Assembly: GCA_964431685.1 (NCBI GenBank) | Contig: CAYSLA010000013.1 | Coordinates: 1 to 38,551 of the forward strand | DNA: 38,551 bases | Source of the DNA: CAYSLA01 sp964431685 | GTDB lineage: Bacteria > Armatimonadota > UBA5829 | Direction of reading: 5' to 3' | Part shown: positions 16,858 to 23,009 of the stretch, piece by piece | How the letters are laid out: each line of letters starts with the position of its first letter | Numbering within the stretch: the first letter of the stretch is position 1 | Translations under genes and position numbers: made by a program | The notes under the pieces: generated by a model | Database searches by the model: none | What the model saw: only the letters and a program-made list of their open reading frames with translations | What the model was told of the DNA's origin: nothing

Positions 16858-17826
16858 CTACTCGGTCTTGGTGTCCGATCTTGTCCCCTGCGGCGAGCCG
16901 CCGACCAAGCAACCGGCGAGGCACTTGTCAGTGCAGTCTCCTGCGCACGGTTCCGCGTGGACTGTGACACGGGTCTCGGGTAAGCTGTTCCGAATCTTCT
17001 CAACCACTGCATCGGCAATCTCGTGTGACTCATCTACGGTGGTTCCCGATCTGATCATGAGATGCAGTTCCACGAATCTTTCGGAGCCGGACTTGCGCGT
17101 GCGCAGGTTGTGGAATCCCATTATCTGCGCGCTGCAGTTGGAGACGCAGTCACGGATGGACTGCTGCTCCTCGGGCGGCAGACTCACGTCAAGCAGGTCG
17201 CGGGCGGAGGCCTTGGTCAGATTGTATGCTGCTCTTATTATGAGTCCGGCCACGAGGATAGCTGCCACAGGGTCAATCCATTGGAGGTTAACTCCGGGGG
17301 CTACAGACCGTCCGATGGCTATGACGGCCAGGCCGAACATAACCCCGGCCGATGTGAATACATCAGTCCTCAAGTGCCAGGCATCCGCCTTCAGAGCCAC
17401 GGAATCGGTCGCCTCGCCTACTTTGAATAGCATATGGGAAACAAGGATGTTGACCACGGTCGACACAAACATAACTGCCACACCCAGGACAGCCTCGTGC
17501 ATATGCTCGGGGTGCAGCAGCTTTTTGACTGCCTCATAGATGATCCATCCGGCAGCGATGAATATGAGCAGCGCCTCAATGGTGCCGGAGACGTTCTCCA
17601 CTTTGCCGTGACCAAACGGGTGCTCTTTGTCTGCGGGCACCCCGGAGGTTCTGACGGCGAAAAGGGCAATCATTGCCGCCAGCAGGTCGACTCCGGAGTG
17701 GATAGCTTCCGAGATCACGGAAACCGACCCGATCATCAATCCCACGGTTAGCTTCAGCGCCACCAGGCCGCTATTGGAAACCACCGAAAGCGCCGCGACG
17801 CCAGTTTTGCGTTTCTGAGAATCCAC
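16858..17826 (-). CDS. Cation diffusion facilitator exporter, probably Ni/Co
   Basis: Inner-membrane divalent-metal exporter of the CDF family, 322 residues. Transmembrane helices span about 12-215. Metal-site residues are H43 and D47 in TM2 (AIHSGVD) and H151 and D155 in TM5 (DAWHLRTD), followed by the cytoplasmic dimerisation domain with QIMGFHNLRTRKSG and VELHLMI. The GTG at 17826 is chosen: GGGAG is 6 bases upstream and the first residues DSQKRKTGVAALSV match the family; a longer reading from 17985 would run through the riboswitch and terminator. The C-terminus carries C294, C298, C302 and C306 spaced every four residues after HAEP, which is not part of the usual fold and may be a metal-sensing or metal-delivery tail. 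Ni/Co is inferred from the riboswitch, not from the protein. Confidence 0.92.
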   Translation of the reverse strand: MDSQKRKTGVAALSVVSNSGLVALKLTVGLMIGSVSVISEAIHSGVDLLAAMIALFAVRTSGVPADKEHPFGHGKVENVSGTIEALLIFIAAGWIIYEAVKKLLHPEHMHEAVLGVAVMFVSTVVNILVSHMLFKVGEATDSVALKADAWHLRTDVFTSAGVMFGLAVIAIGRSVAPGVNLQWIDPVAAILVAGLIIRAAYNLTKASARDLLDVSLPPEEQQSIRDCVSNCSAQIMGFHNLRTRKSGSERFVELHLMIRSGTTVDESHEIADAVVEKIRNSLPETRVTVHAEPCAGDCTDKCLAGCLVGGSPQGTRSDTKTE

Positions 17827-17845
17827 GTTCCTCTCCCAAGTGTGC

Positions 17846-17864
17846 AAAAAGCCCTGCGGGCTTT
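17846..17864 (-). terminator. Riboswitch-controlled intrinsic terminator
   Basis: Minus-strand AAAGCCC, loop GCA, GGGCTTT and two further T. An alternative longer stem uses AAGCCCTG (17886-17879) with CAGGGCTT (17856-17849), and its left arm is the 3' strand of the aptamer's last helix. Metal binding that holds that helix would therefore disfavour the longer terminator stem. Confidence 0.8.
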
Positions 17865-17865
17865 G

Positions 17866-17953
17866 ATCTAAGTCCCACAGGGCTTCATATCCTGCTGCCT
17901 CACCACTTGGCCCAGCCGCACCCGTCGAATACCAGGGTCGCCTGATCTTAGCT
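17866..17953 (-). promoter_or_regulatory. NiCo (czcD-type) riboswitch
   Basis: Metal-sensing RNA aptamer ahead of a CDF exporter gene, the classic setting of the NiCo family. On the minus strand: P1 from CTAAG (17951-17947) and CTTAG (17872-17868); a P2 helix with ACCC and GGGT arms; then TGCGGCTGGGC, GGCAGCAGG and CCCTGTGGGAC. These correspond by eye to the conserved TGCAGCCGGGC, GGCAACAG and CTGTGGGAC blocks that I recall for the characterised clostridial NiCo RNA. The last block closes helix P4 (CAGG with CCTG). It starts within a few bases of the predicted transcription start and is followed by an intrinsic terminator before the GTG, so Ni or Co should turn the gene on. The comparison is from memory, not an alignment. 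Confidence 0.85.
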
Positions 17954-17956
17954 GTT

Positions 17957-17985
17957 AGTTTAGTTTGTTCGCCGTGGCCTGTCAA
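17957..17985 (-). promoter_or_regulatory. Promoter for the riboswitch and CDF exporter
   Basis: Minus strand TTGACA (17985-17980), 17-base spacer, TAAACT (17962-17957). Transcription would start about 17952-17953, at the first base of the riboswitch, giving a leader of about 125 bases. Confidence 0.85.
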
Positions 17986-17986
17986 G

Positions 17987-18022
17987 TTAAGGACGTCTGC
18001 AACGGGATGCAGGCGTCCTTAA
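17987..18022 (-). terminator. 15-bp hairpin after the rubrerythrin gene
   Basis: TTAAGGACGTCTGCA (17987-18001) and TGCAGGCGTCCTTAA (18008-18022) pair over 15 bp with one T-G wobble and a 6-base loop. It sits 30 bases after the rubrerythrin stop and directly abuts the -35 box of the CDF promoter. There is no T-run, so it could instead be an insulator or regulatory palindrome. Confidence 0.6.
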
Positions 18023-18051
18023 CCCGGGCTTGACTTGGGCGGTGTATATCT

Positions 18052-18594
18052 CTATTCGTTGAAGAATCTGTTCAGAAGTCCGTTGAACGCGGCCGCATGG
18101 CGAGCTTCGTCCTTGCAGGCTTCATGGATGGCGTCGTGTATCGCATCCTGATTCTCGATCTTGCTCCTGACCGCGATGCCCTTCTTACCGCTGTTTGCTC
18201 CAGACTCGCCGGCCACAAGCTTCTCCAGGTTCTCTTTCGTGCTTTCCGATATTCCGCCCAAGAGCTCACAGAACCTGGCCGCATGATGGGCTTCTTCCCA
18301 GGCTATCCGCTTCATTGTTTCGGCGACCTCCGGATAGCCTTCGCGCTCGGCCTGTCTGGCCATCGCGATGTACATTCCCACTTCGGCGCTCTCGCCCTGG
18401 AACTGCATCGTCAGATCGTCTTCAAATCCCGATCCCCTGGCCACTCCGAGCTTGTTGTAGTCGACAATCTGCAGAAGCCCCTGCTCTGCCTGCAGAAGGT
18501 CGAACTTCTCTTTCGGGGCCCGGCAATTGGGGCATTGGCTGGGAGCCTCGGTCCCATCGTGAACGAATCCGCAAACACCGCATCTCCACTTCAT
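18052..18594 (-). CDS. Reverse rubrerythrin (rubredoxin domain first)
   Basis: Non-haem iron peroxidase that reduces hydrogen peroxide in the cytoplasm. The 180-residue protein starts with a rubredoxin-like Fe(Cys)4 domain (C5, C8, C21, C24, in WRCGVCGFVH and SQCPNCRAPKEKF), then a ferritin-like four-helix bundle with diiron ligands in ESAEVGMYIAMARQAEREGYPEVAE, EEAHHAARF and DEARHAAAF. Classical rubrerythrin has the reverse order, so this is the reverse type known from clostridia. The start is fixed by the domain; an AAGGAG lies 14 bases upstream, farther than ideal. It is the last gene of an operon with PerR, which fits peroxide control. Confidence 0.93.
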   Translation of the reverse strand: MKWRCGVCGFVHDGTEAPSQCPNCRAPKEKFDLLQAEQGLLQIVDYNKLGVARGSGFEDDLTMQFQGESAEVGMYIAMARQAEREGYPEVAETMKRIAWEEAHHAARFCELLGGISESTKENLEKLVAGESGANSGKKGIAVRSKIENQDAIHDAIHEACKDEARHAAAFNGLLNRFFNE

Positions 18595-18635
18595 AGTTGC
18601 TGTTGAATCTCCTTTTGTTATTTGAGAGTTGCTGT
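18595..18635. repeat. 9-bp direct repeats flanking the rubrerythrin ribosome site
   Basis: AGTTGCTGT occurs at 18595-18603 and 18627-18635 (plus-strand reading), 32 bases apart, with the likely Shine-Dalgarno of the rubrerythrin gene between them. It may be a small tandem duplication or a site for an RNA or protein regulator. Confidence 0.5.
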
Positions 18636-18648
18636 AATGCGCCGACCT

Positions 18649-19080
18649 CTATTCTCGAGCGCATTCTCCGCATATCCCCTGGACGAGGATATCGGACACC
18701 TGAAACTGGTCCGGCAGGTCCTCCGGAGCCTCAATCTTTCCTACATCCCAGACACGTTTGCATTTGACGCAGATTGCGTGTTCGTGATCCGAAGTGTCCG
18801 GGTCGAAATGAGCCCGATGCTCAAGGCCCTCTATCCGGCGCACGAACCCCATCTCCTCAAGGGTGTCGAGAGTGTTATAGATTGTAGCAGGAGCGACGCA
18901 GCCGATCCGCTTACGCACTTCCGCCACGATCTCCTCCGCGGCGGGATGGGTTCTGTTGCCCGACAGTATCTCCAGCACGGCTCGGCGCTGGGCTGTCATA
19001 CGCGCTCCCGCTTTGTGGAGACGAAGCTCAGCTTCATCCGGCTGCAGCATTGCGCCGTAGGCACTGCGTCGCGTGGTCAT
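18649..19080 (-). CDS. perR: PerR-type peroxide-sensing repressor (Fur family)
   Basis: Fur-family winged-helix metalloregulator, 143 residues. The recognition region reads PATIYNTLDTLEEMGFVRRI. All five regulatory-metal ligands of Bacillus PerR (H37, D85, H91, H93, D104) have counterparts at a constant offset of eight: H45, D93, H99, H101 and D112; Asp rather than Glu at the last position favours PerR over Fur. Structural zinc cysteines are C104, C107, C137 and C140. The start at 19080 is 4 bases after the upstream stop and agrees with the family; an extended reading to 19137 lies inside the upstream gene. Adjacency to rubrerythrin and a Fur-type box in the operon promoter imply autoregulation and peroxide induction. 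DNA target specificity is inferred. Confidence 0.9.
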   Translation of the reverse strand: MTTRRSAYGAMLQPDEAELRLHKAGARMTAQRRAVLEILSGNRTHPAAEEIVAEVRKRIGCVAPATIYNTLDTLEEMGFVRRIEGLEHRAHFDPDTSDHEHAICVKCKRVWDVGKIEAPEDLPDQFQVSDILVQGICGECARE

Positions 19081-19084
19081 CGTG

Positions 19085-19324
19085 CTAACGAACCTCTTTG
19101 GCCAAAACCTGCAGAAGAGTTTCGTCCAGAGCCGCATCAGCCTTGGAGTCTAAGCCGGCCAGAAGCGCTTTGGCGCCAGCCAGATCGCCAGCAGCCACCA
19201 TATCCTTTAGGCTCGACACTTCGTCAGGCATAAGGTCAATCTTGAGACTGCCGGAATCATTGTTCACCATCACGCATCCAATGCCTGTTTCGGGGCAGAC
19301 ATCGTACTGCAGTTCTTCAGACAT
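19085..19324 (-). CDS. Small conserved-looking protein of unknown function, first gene of perR operon
   Basis: A 79-residue acidic protein with no signal or membrane segment. Its N-terminal part is beta-like with a CPETGIGC motif (Cys 10 and 17), followed by two or three predicted helices (DEVSSLKDMVAAGDLAGAKALLAGLDS and DETLLQVLAKEVR). AAAGGAG lies 7 bases upstream, and the gene runs straight into perR. I do not recognise a family. The paired Cys could be redox-active or bind metal, which fits the peroxide operon; this is inference. Confidence 0.75.
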   Translation of the reverse strand: MSEELQYDVCPETGIGCVMVNNDSGSLKIDLMPDEVSSLKDMVAAGDLAGAKALLAGLDSKADAALDETLLQVLAKEVR

Positions 19325-19373
19325 AAGGCATCTCCTTTCCGGCTAGTGCCGGACGTTACTTGGTACGCCTACA

Positions 19374-19402
19374 AGTTTAGCATATGTCTAATTAAAAATC
19401 AA
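19374..19402 (-). promoter_or_regulatory. Promoter of the perR-rubrerythrin operon with Fur/PerR-type box
   Basis: Minus strand TTGATT (19402-19397), 17-base spacer, TAAACT (19379-19374). Overlapping the spacer and -10 is a 7-1-7 element, TTAGACA T ATGCTAA (19391-19377 on the minus strand), similar to the PerR box TTATAAT N ATTATAA with outer TTA and TAA conserved. Binding here would block RNA polymerase, consistent with autorepression. Confidence 0.65.
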
Positions 19403-19512
19403 GCTCAGTTCTGACTGGGAGGCGCATACCAGGACAATGGCAAACAACAATACTGTGCAGTTTGGTATTCCCGCAGAGTGCCAGAACCGTGGGTCTCCCG
19501 AGCCTATGCGAT

Positions 19513-19542
19513 TTGACATGATCGCATGTTTTCGGCTATACT
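19513..19542 (+). promoter_or_regulatory. recG promoter with very short leader
   Basis: TTGACA (19513-19518), 18-base spacer, TATACT (19537-19542). Transcription should begin near 19549, leaving about 13 bases before the ATG and no good Shine-Dalgarno. The rest of 19403-19512 shows nothing I can name. Confidence 0.75.
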
Positions 19543-19561
19543 TTCCGGAGCGTGTTGAGTA

Positions 19562-21703
19562 ATGGCACAATCTAGCACGACTGAATCAGGGGCTCAACTG
19601 ACGTCCAGCTTTGCGGTCGGGGGACGGGATCTGGATACCCCCGTGCAGTTCGCGAAGGGTGTAGGGCCGCGTGTGGCTAGCATCCTTGAGAAGCTGGGCA
19701 TTTTTAGTGTACGGCAGCTTTTGTACCATTTTCCCAGACGCTATGAGGACCGAACTCAGTTTGCTAGAGTGGCCCAGCTCGAACACGGCGATACTGCGAC
19801 CGTACGGGGAGTGGTAATTGCCGCCGACAACGTCAAGACCAGGGGAAGCCTGGTGCTGACAAAAGCGGTGGTCGAAGACGGTTCCGGGGTGATAGTGCTC
19901 ACCTGGTTCAACCAGAAGTTCCGCAAGGAGCAGTTTCTGAAGCTCAGAGGCAAGCAGGTTATTGCCTACGGCGCTGTGACTGCCGACCGATGGGGACTGT
20001 CGATGGCGAACCCGGACTGGGAGGTCTACTCCGAGGAGTCTGACCCTCTGGCGAGTGGCAGGGTCGTGCCGGTCTACGCGCTGACCGAAGGTCTGTTTCA
20101 GAACCAGTTGAGAAAGATTCTGCGGGGCACGCTGGACGCGTACGCTTCGTCGGTGAGGGAGACTCTGCCCGAGGATCTGCGCGACAGACTGGATCTGATG
20201 GACATCTCGCAGGCGCTCACGAATATCCACTTTCCCGAAAGCTGGGAAGCGATGGAAGCGGCGAGAAACCGGCTGGTTTTTGAGGAGCTGTTCGTGCTCC
20301 AGTTGATGCTGGCAATGCGCAAGCGTGAGAGTCAGGCTCCGGGCGCGGGCATAGGCTTCCGGAGGCCCGAGAGCTTTGACGAAGAATTGAAGCAGCTTCT
20401 GCCTTTTGATCTGACCGGGGCACAGCAGCGCGTGATAGGCGAGATCGCCGCCGACATGGCAAGGCCGCTGTGCATGAACCGGCTGCTTCAGGGTGACGTC
20501 GGGTCGGGGAAGACCGCTGTCGCCCTGGCCGCGATGCTCATGGCCGTGCGCAACGGATACCAGACCGCGCTGATGGCGCCGACGGAGATTCTGGCCGAAC
20601 AGCACTACCTGGCCATTAGTCGGATGGTCGAGAGCTTGAGTCTGCTGGGTTTCTCCGTGGACCTGTTGACCGGGAGCCTTCGCGCAAAGCAGCGCAGGGA
20701 AGTGCTCGAGAGGGTCGCATCGGGCGAGACCCGTATTGTTATTGGGACTCACGCCCTGATACAGGAAGGCGTGGACTTCCAACGGCTCGGGCTTGTGATA
20801 GTTGACGAGCAGCACCGGTTCGGGGTTATGCAGCGGGCCGCGCTGATGGACAAAGGGTTGACGCCTGACATGCTGGTGATGACGGCGACGCCAATTCCGC
20901 GAACATTGACATTGACCGTATATGGGGACTTGGACATTTCGATCATCGACGAGCTCCCTCCCGGCCGAAAGCCGGTGAAGACGCACTGGAGGAACATCGG
21001 CCAACGCAGGAGAGTATATGAAGGCGTCGGTCAGGTGATTGCTAAGGGAAGACAGGCTTACGTTGTGTGCCCTCTGGTTGAAGAGAGCGAGAAGCTGCAG
21101 GTGCGGGCGGCCAGCGAACTTGCGGAAGAGCTGCAGAGTAAGGTCTTTCCGGACTTGCGCGTCGGCTTGATGCACGGACAGATGAAGACTGACGAAAAGG
21201 ACCGGGTGATGGCCGACTTTCGTGACGGGAAGATCGACATACTGGTCTCCACCACAGTAATCGAAGTTGGGGTAGACGTGCCTAACGCGGCGGTTATCGT
21301 GGTGGAGGATGCGGACAGGTTCGGGCTGGCACAGCTACACCAGCTCAGAGGCAGGGTGGGCCGAGGCGAGCATCAGTCTTTCTGCGTGCTGATATGCGAG
21401 GGCAACAGCGAAGACAGCATCAAGAGGATGCAGGTGATGTCGTCCACCAATGATGGTTTTGTCATCGCAGAAGAGGACCTCAAGCTCCGAGGCGCCGGTG
21501 ATCTTGGTGGAACCAAGCAGACTGGGGAGCCCACGTTGCAGATAGCTGACATTTTTCGGGACATTGGCGTGCTGGAAACAGCGCGCAAAGAGGCCCTTGA
21601 GACTATTGAACGTGATCCCAGTCTGGCAAGTCCTCAATATGCCAGCCTGAGAAAGACTTTGATGCAGAAACACGAGGCGCTGCAGTTGGTGGCGGTAGGC
21701 TAG
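19562..21703 (+). CDS. recG: ATP-dependent DNA helicase RecG
   Basis: Branch-migration helicase that reverses stalled replication forks and processes recombination intermediates. The 713-residue protein is of normal length. N-terminal region: GVGPRVASILEKLGIFSVRQLLYHFPRRYEDR, then an OB-fold wedge domain (about 70-165). Helicase motor: Walker A GDVGSGKT (311-318), motif II DEQH (415-418), TATPIPRT, and in the second RecA fold DVPNAAVIVVEDADRFGLAQLHQLRGRVGRG. The TRG region at the end includes LRGAGDLGGTKQTG. The ATG is favoured by homology despite the weak ribosome site. It is followed by coaD 60 bases on; a separate rsmD, often between them, is absent. Confidence 0.97.
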   Translation: MAQSSTTESGAQLTSSFAVGGRDLDTPVQFAKGVGPRVASILEKLGIFSVRQLLYHFPRRYEDRTQFARVAQLEHGDTATVRGVVIAADNVKTRGSLVLTKAVVEDGSGVIVLTWFNQKFRKEQFLKLRGKQVIAYGAVTADRWGLSMANPDWEVYSEESDPLASGRVVPVYALTEGLFQNQLRKILRGTLDAYASSVRETLPEDLRDRLDLMDISQALTNIHFPESWEAMEAARNRLVFEELFVLQLMLAMRKRESQAPGAGIGFRRPESFDEELKQLLPFDLTGAQQRVIGEIAADMARPLCMNRLLQGDVGSGKTAVALAAMLMAVRNGYQTALMAPTEILAEQHYLAISRMVESLSLLGFSVDLLTGSLRAKQRREVLERVASGETRIVIGTHALIQEGVDFQRLGLVIVDEQHRFGVMQRAALMDKGLTPDMLVMTATPIPRTLTLTVYGDLDISIIDELPPGRKPVKTHWRNIGQRRRVYEGVGQVIAKGRQAYVVCPLVEESEKLQVRAASELAEELQSKVFPDLRVGLMHGQMKTDEKDRVMADFRDGKIDILVSTTVIEVGVDVPNAAVIVVEDADRFGLAQLHQLRGRVGRGEHQSFCVLICEGNSEDSIKRMQVMSSTNDGFVIAEEDLKLRGAGDLGGTKQTGEPTLQIADIFRDIGVLETARKEALETIERDPSLASPQYASLRKTLMQKHEALQLVAVG

Positions 21704-21763
21704 AAGGACAGATATGCAGCGGACACGCGACGGGCGTGGACGCGGAATGAATGGGAAGAGCAA

Positions 21764-22264
21764 ATGCTTAGAGCCGTATATCCCGGCAGTTTCGACCCGG
21801 TGACCAGCGGGCATCTGGACATTATCGAGCGAGCGGCCAATGTTTTCGACGGCGTAGTTGTGGCGGTGGCCGTCAACATGGAGAAGAAGCCTCTCTTCAC
21901 AGTCGAAGAGCGAGTCGAGATGCTTCGATCGGCATGTGGACACTTGAGAAATGTTCAGGTAGACTATTTCGGAGGCTTACTGGTAGACTATGTGGAGAAA
22001 CAGCAGGCCAGAGTAGTTGTCAAAGGGCTTCGAGCCATATCTGACTTTGAGTTTGAGCTGCAGATGGCTCTGATGAACAAGCGACTGAATGAAAACGTGG
22101 AAACGCTTTTCATGATGACCAGCGCGGAGCATTCGTTCTTGAGCTCGGGCATGGTGAAAGAACTGGCAGAGTTTGGTGTAACCCTTACAGGATTGGTTCC
22201 ACCCTGCGTGGAACAGAAACTTACTGACAAGATTGAAAAAACTAAGCGGGAGGCGCAGCGATGA
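21764..22264 (+). CDS. coaD: Phosphopantetheine adenylyltransferase
   Basis: Penultimate step of coenzyme A synthesis: adenylates 4'-phosphopantetheine to dephospho-CoA. The protein is 166 residues, typical length. The nucleotidyltransferase motif YPGSFDPVTSGHLDIIERA is intact with its TxGH signature (TSGH), and the second conserved region SAEHSFLSSGMVKELAEFG is present. GGAAGAG lies shortly before the ATG. It overlaps the next gene by 4 bases (ATGA), indicating coupling. CoA made here would be used by the pta, plsX and fab enzymes downstream. Confidence 0.97.
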   Translation: MLRAVYPGSFDPVTSGHLDIIERAANVFDGVVVAVAVNMEKKPLFTVEERVEMLRSACGHLRNVQVDYFGGLLVDYVEKQQARVVVKGLRAISDFEFELQMALMNKRLNENVETLFMMTSAEHSFLSSGMVKELAEFGVTLTGLVPPCVEQKLTDKIEKTKREAQR

Positions 22265-22854
22265 TAGGTGAGGAAACGGTCGAGACGCGGAAAGTTCCTT
22301 TTGTGGTTCCCGGGACGCCCAGGGAAGACATTCTGAAGTTGCTTGATGGCCTGGAGGACCTGGCCGACAGCGCGAATTCCCTTTTTGGGAAGGCTTGGGG
22401 AGTGGACTTGGAAGAGTTCCACATGCTTACCAACAAAATCAGGGCATCGCTGCCGGACGAGATGCGTAAGGCTACTCGCGTTGCCAACGACTCAACCAAC
22501 ATCGTCGCGGCTGCTCGCGAGGACGCCGAGTCCATTCTGGAGAAGGCTCGCAGAGACTCTGAGGCCGCGCTTAATGAGGCCAGACAGACGGCAGCCAAGC
22601 TGATCGATTCCAGCGAAGTCAATCGGCTAGCGAAAGAACAGGCTCAGGAGATTCTCAACGGAGCGGAGTCCGCAGCCCGTGACATTCGCAGGGGAGCCGA
22701 TGAATATGCCAGGGAAGTCCTTGCAGCCATCGAGAATCACCTTGCCAAGGTGATGGGTGCCTTGCAGAAGGGCCGCGAGAAGCTGGAGAATCGGATTGAC
22801 ATCCAGCATTCCGCGGAGCCAATCATTCCAATGGGAAGAGGCGTGGGACGGTAG
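22261..22854 (+). CDS. SepIVA/DivIVA-like coiled-coil protein
   Basis: A 197-residue, charged, mostly helical cytosolic protein without signal or membrane segment. The middle (about 80-165) is strongly coiled-coil-like with repeated Ala/Glu/Arg heptads (AAREDAESILEKARRDSEAALNEARQTAAKLIDS). The N-terminal part (DILKLLDGLEDLADSANSLFG) and the position right after coaD match the SepIVA/DivIVA-type proteins that follow coaD in actinobacteria, where they influence cell envelope growth and division. The resemblance is mainly positional and compositional; an ATP synthase b-like stalk is another superficial match, but no membrane helix is present. A coaD overlap implies co-expression. Confidence 0.6.
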   Translation: MIGEETVETRKVPFVVPGTPREDILKLLDGLEDLADSANSLFGKAWGVDLEEFHMLTNKIRASLPDEMRKATRVANDSTNIVAAAREDAESILEKARRDSEAALNEARQTAAKLIDSSEVNRLAKEQAQEILNGAESAARDIRRGADEYAREVLAAIENHLAKVMGALQKGREKLENRIDIQHSAEPIIPMGRGVGR

Positions 22855-22865
22855 CTGGCATCATG

Positions 22866-22927
22866 CGCTTCGCGGACAGATGTCCCGAAGCGTCTCGAGC
22901 AAGTCTTCGGGGCACGCGCCCGCGAAG
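22866..22927. repeat. Inverted pair of REP-like palindromes
   Basis: Copy one (22866-22892): CGCTTCG, bulged C, GGAC, loop AGAT, GTCC, CGAAGCG. Copy two, opposite orientation (22905-22927): CTTCG, GGGC, loop ACGC, GCCC, bulged G, CGAAG. Both share the same stem plan and the single bulge. A third copy lies at 38283-38305. Two facing copies 12 bases apart resemble the mosaic elements seen in enterobacteria. The rest of 22855-23009 has only a 5-bp hairpin (GCCTC, GAGGC) before pta. Confidence 0.7.
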
Positions 22928-23009
22928 TATTCACCTGAGGCCCTTTTTTCGGGCTGCGTAGTACAGGCCCGCAACTATGCCTCGGTGTGTAGTGAGGCTT
23001 TGAGGAACA

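Noticed and set aside
16367..17539. 390-residue open frame antisense to aroA and the CDF gene
   Set aside because: Arg/Ser-rich translation without domain features; covers two confident genes and the aroA promoter.
17877..17893. Plus-strand stem CAGGG / TCCTG with loop CTTCATA, reminiscent of a selenocysteine tRNA anticodon arm (UCA)
   Set aside because: No D-loop GG, no long variable arm and no T-loop around it; it is the reverse complement of the riboswitch P4 region.
17885..17935. tRNA-like D-arm (GGCCAAGTGGTGAGGC) on the minus strand
   Set aside because: No 7-base anticodon loop with a proper stem and no T-arm follow; the same bases fit the NiCo riboswitch core and lie in the leader of a CDF exporter.
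16858..17985. 375-residue version of the CDF exporter starting at 17985
   Set aside because: The extra 53 residues read through promoter, riboswitch and terminator, and the GTG at 17826 has a good ribosome site.
19586..21175. 529-residue open frame antisense to recG
   Set aside because: An antisense shadow of a GC-rich gene, with no recognisable domain; recG is certain on the other strand.
22940..22954. GCCC-TTTTTTC-GGGC as an intrinsic terminator before pta
   Set aside because: The T-run is in the loop, not after the stem, and the stem has only four pairs.
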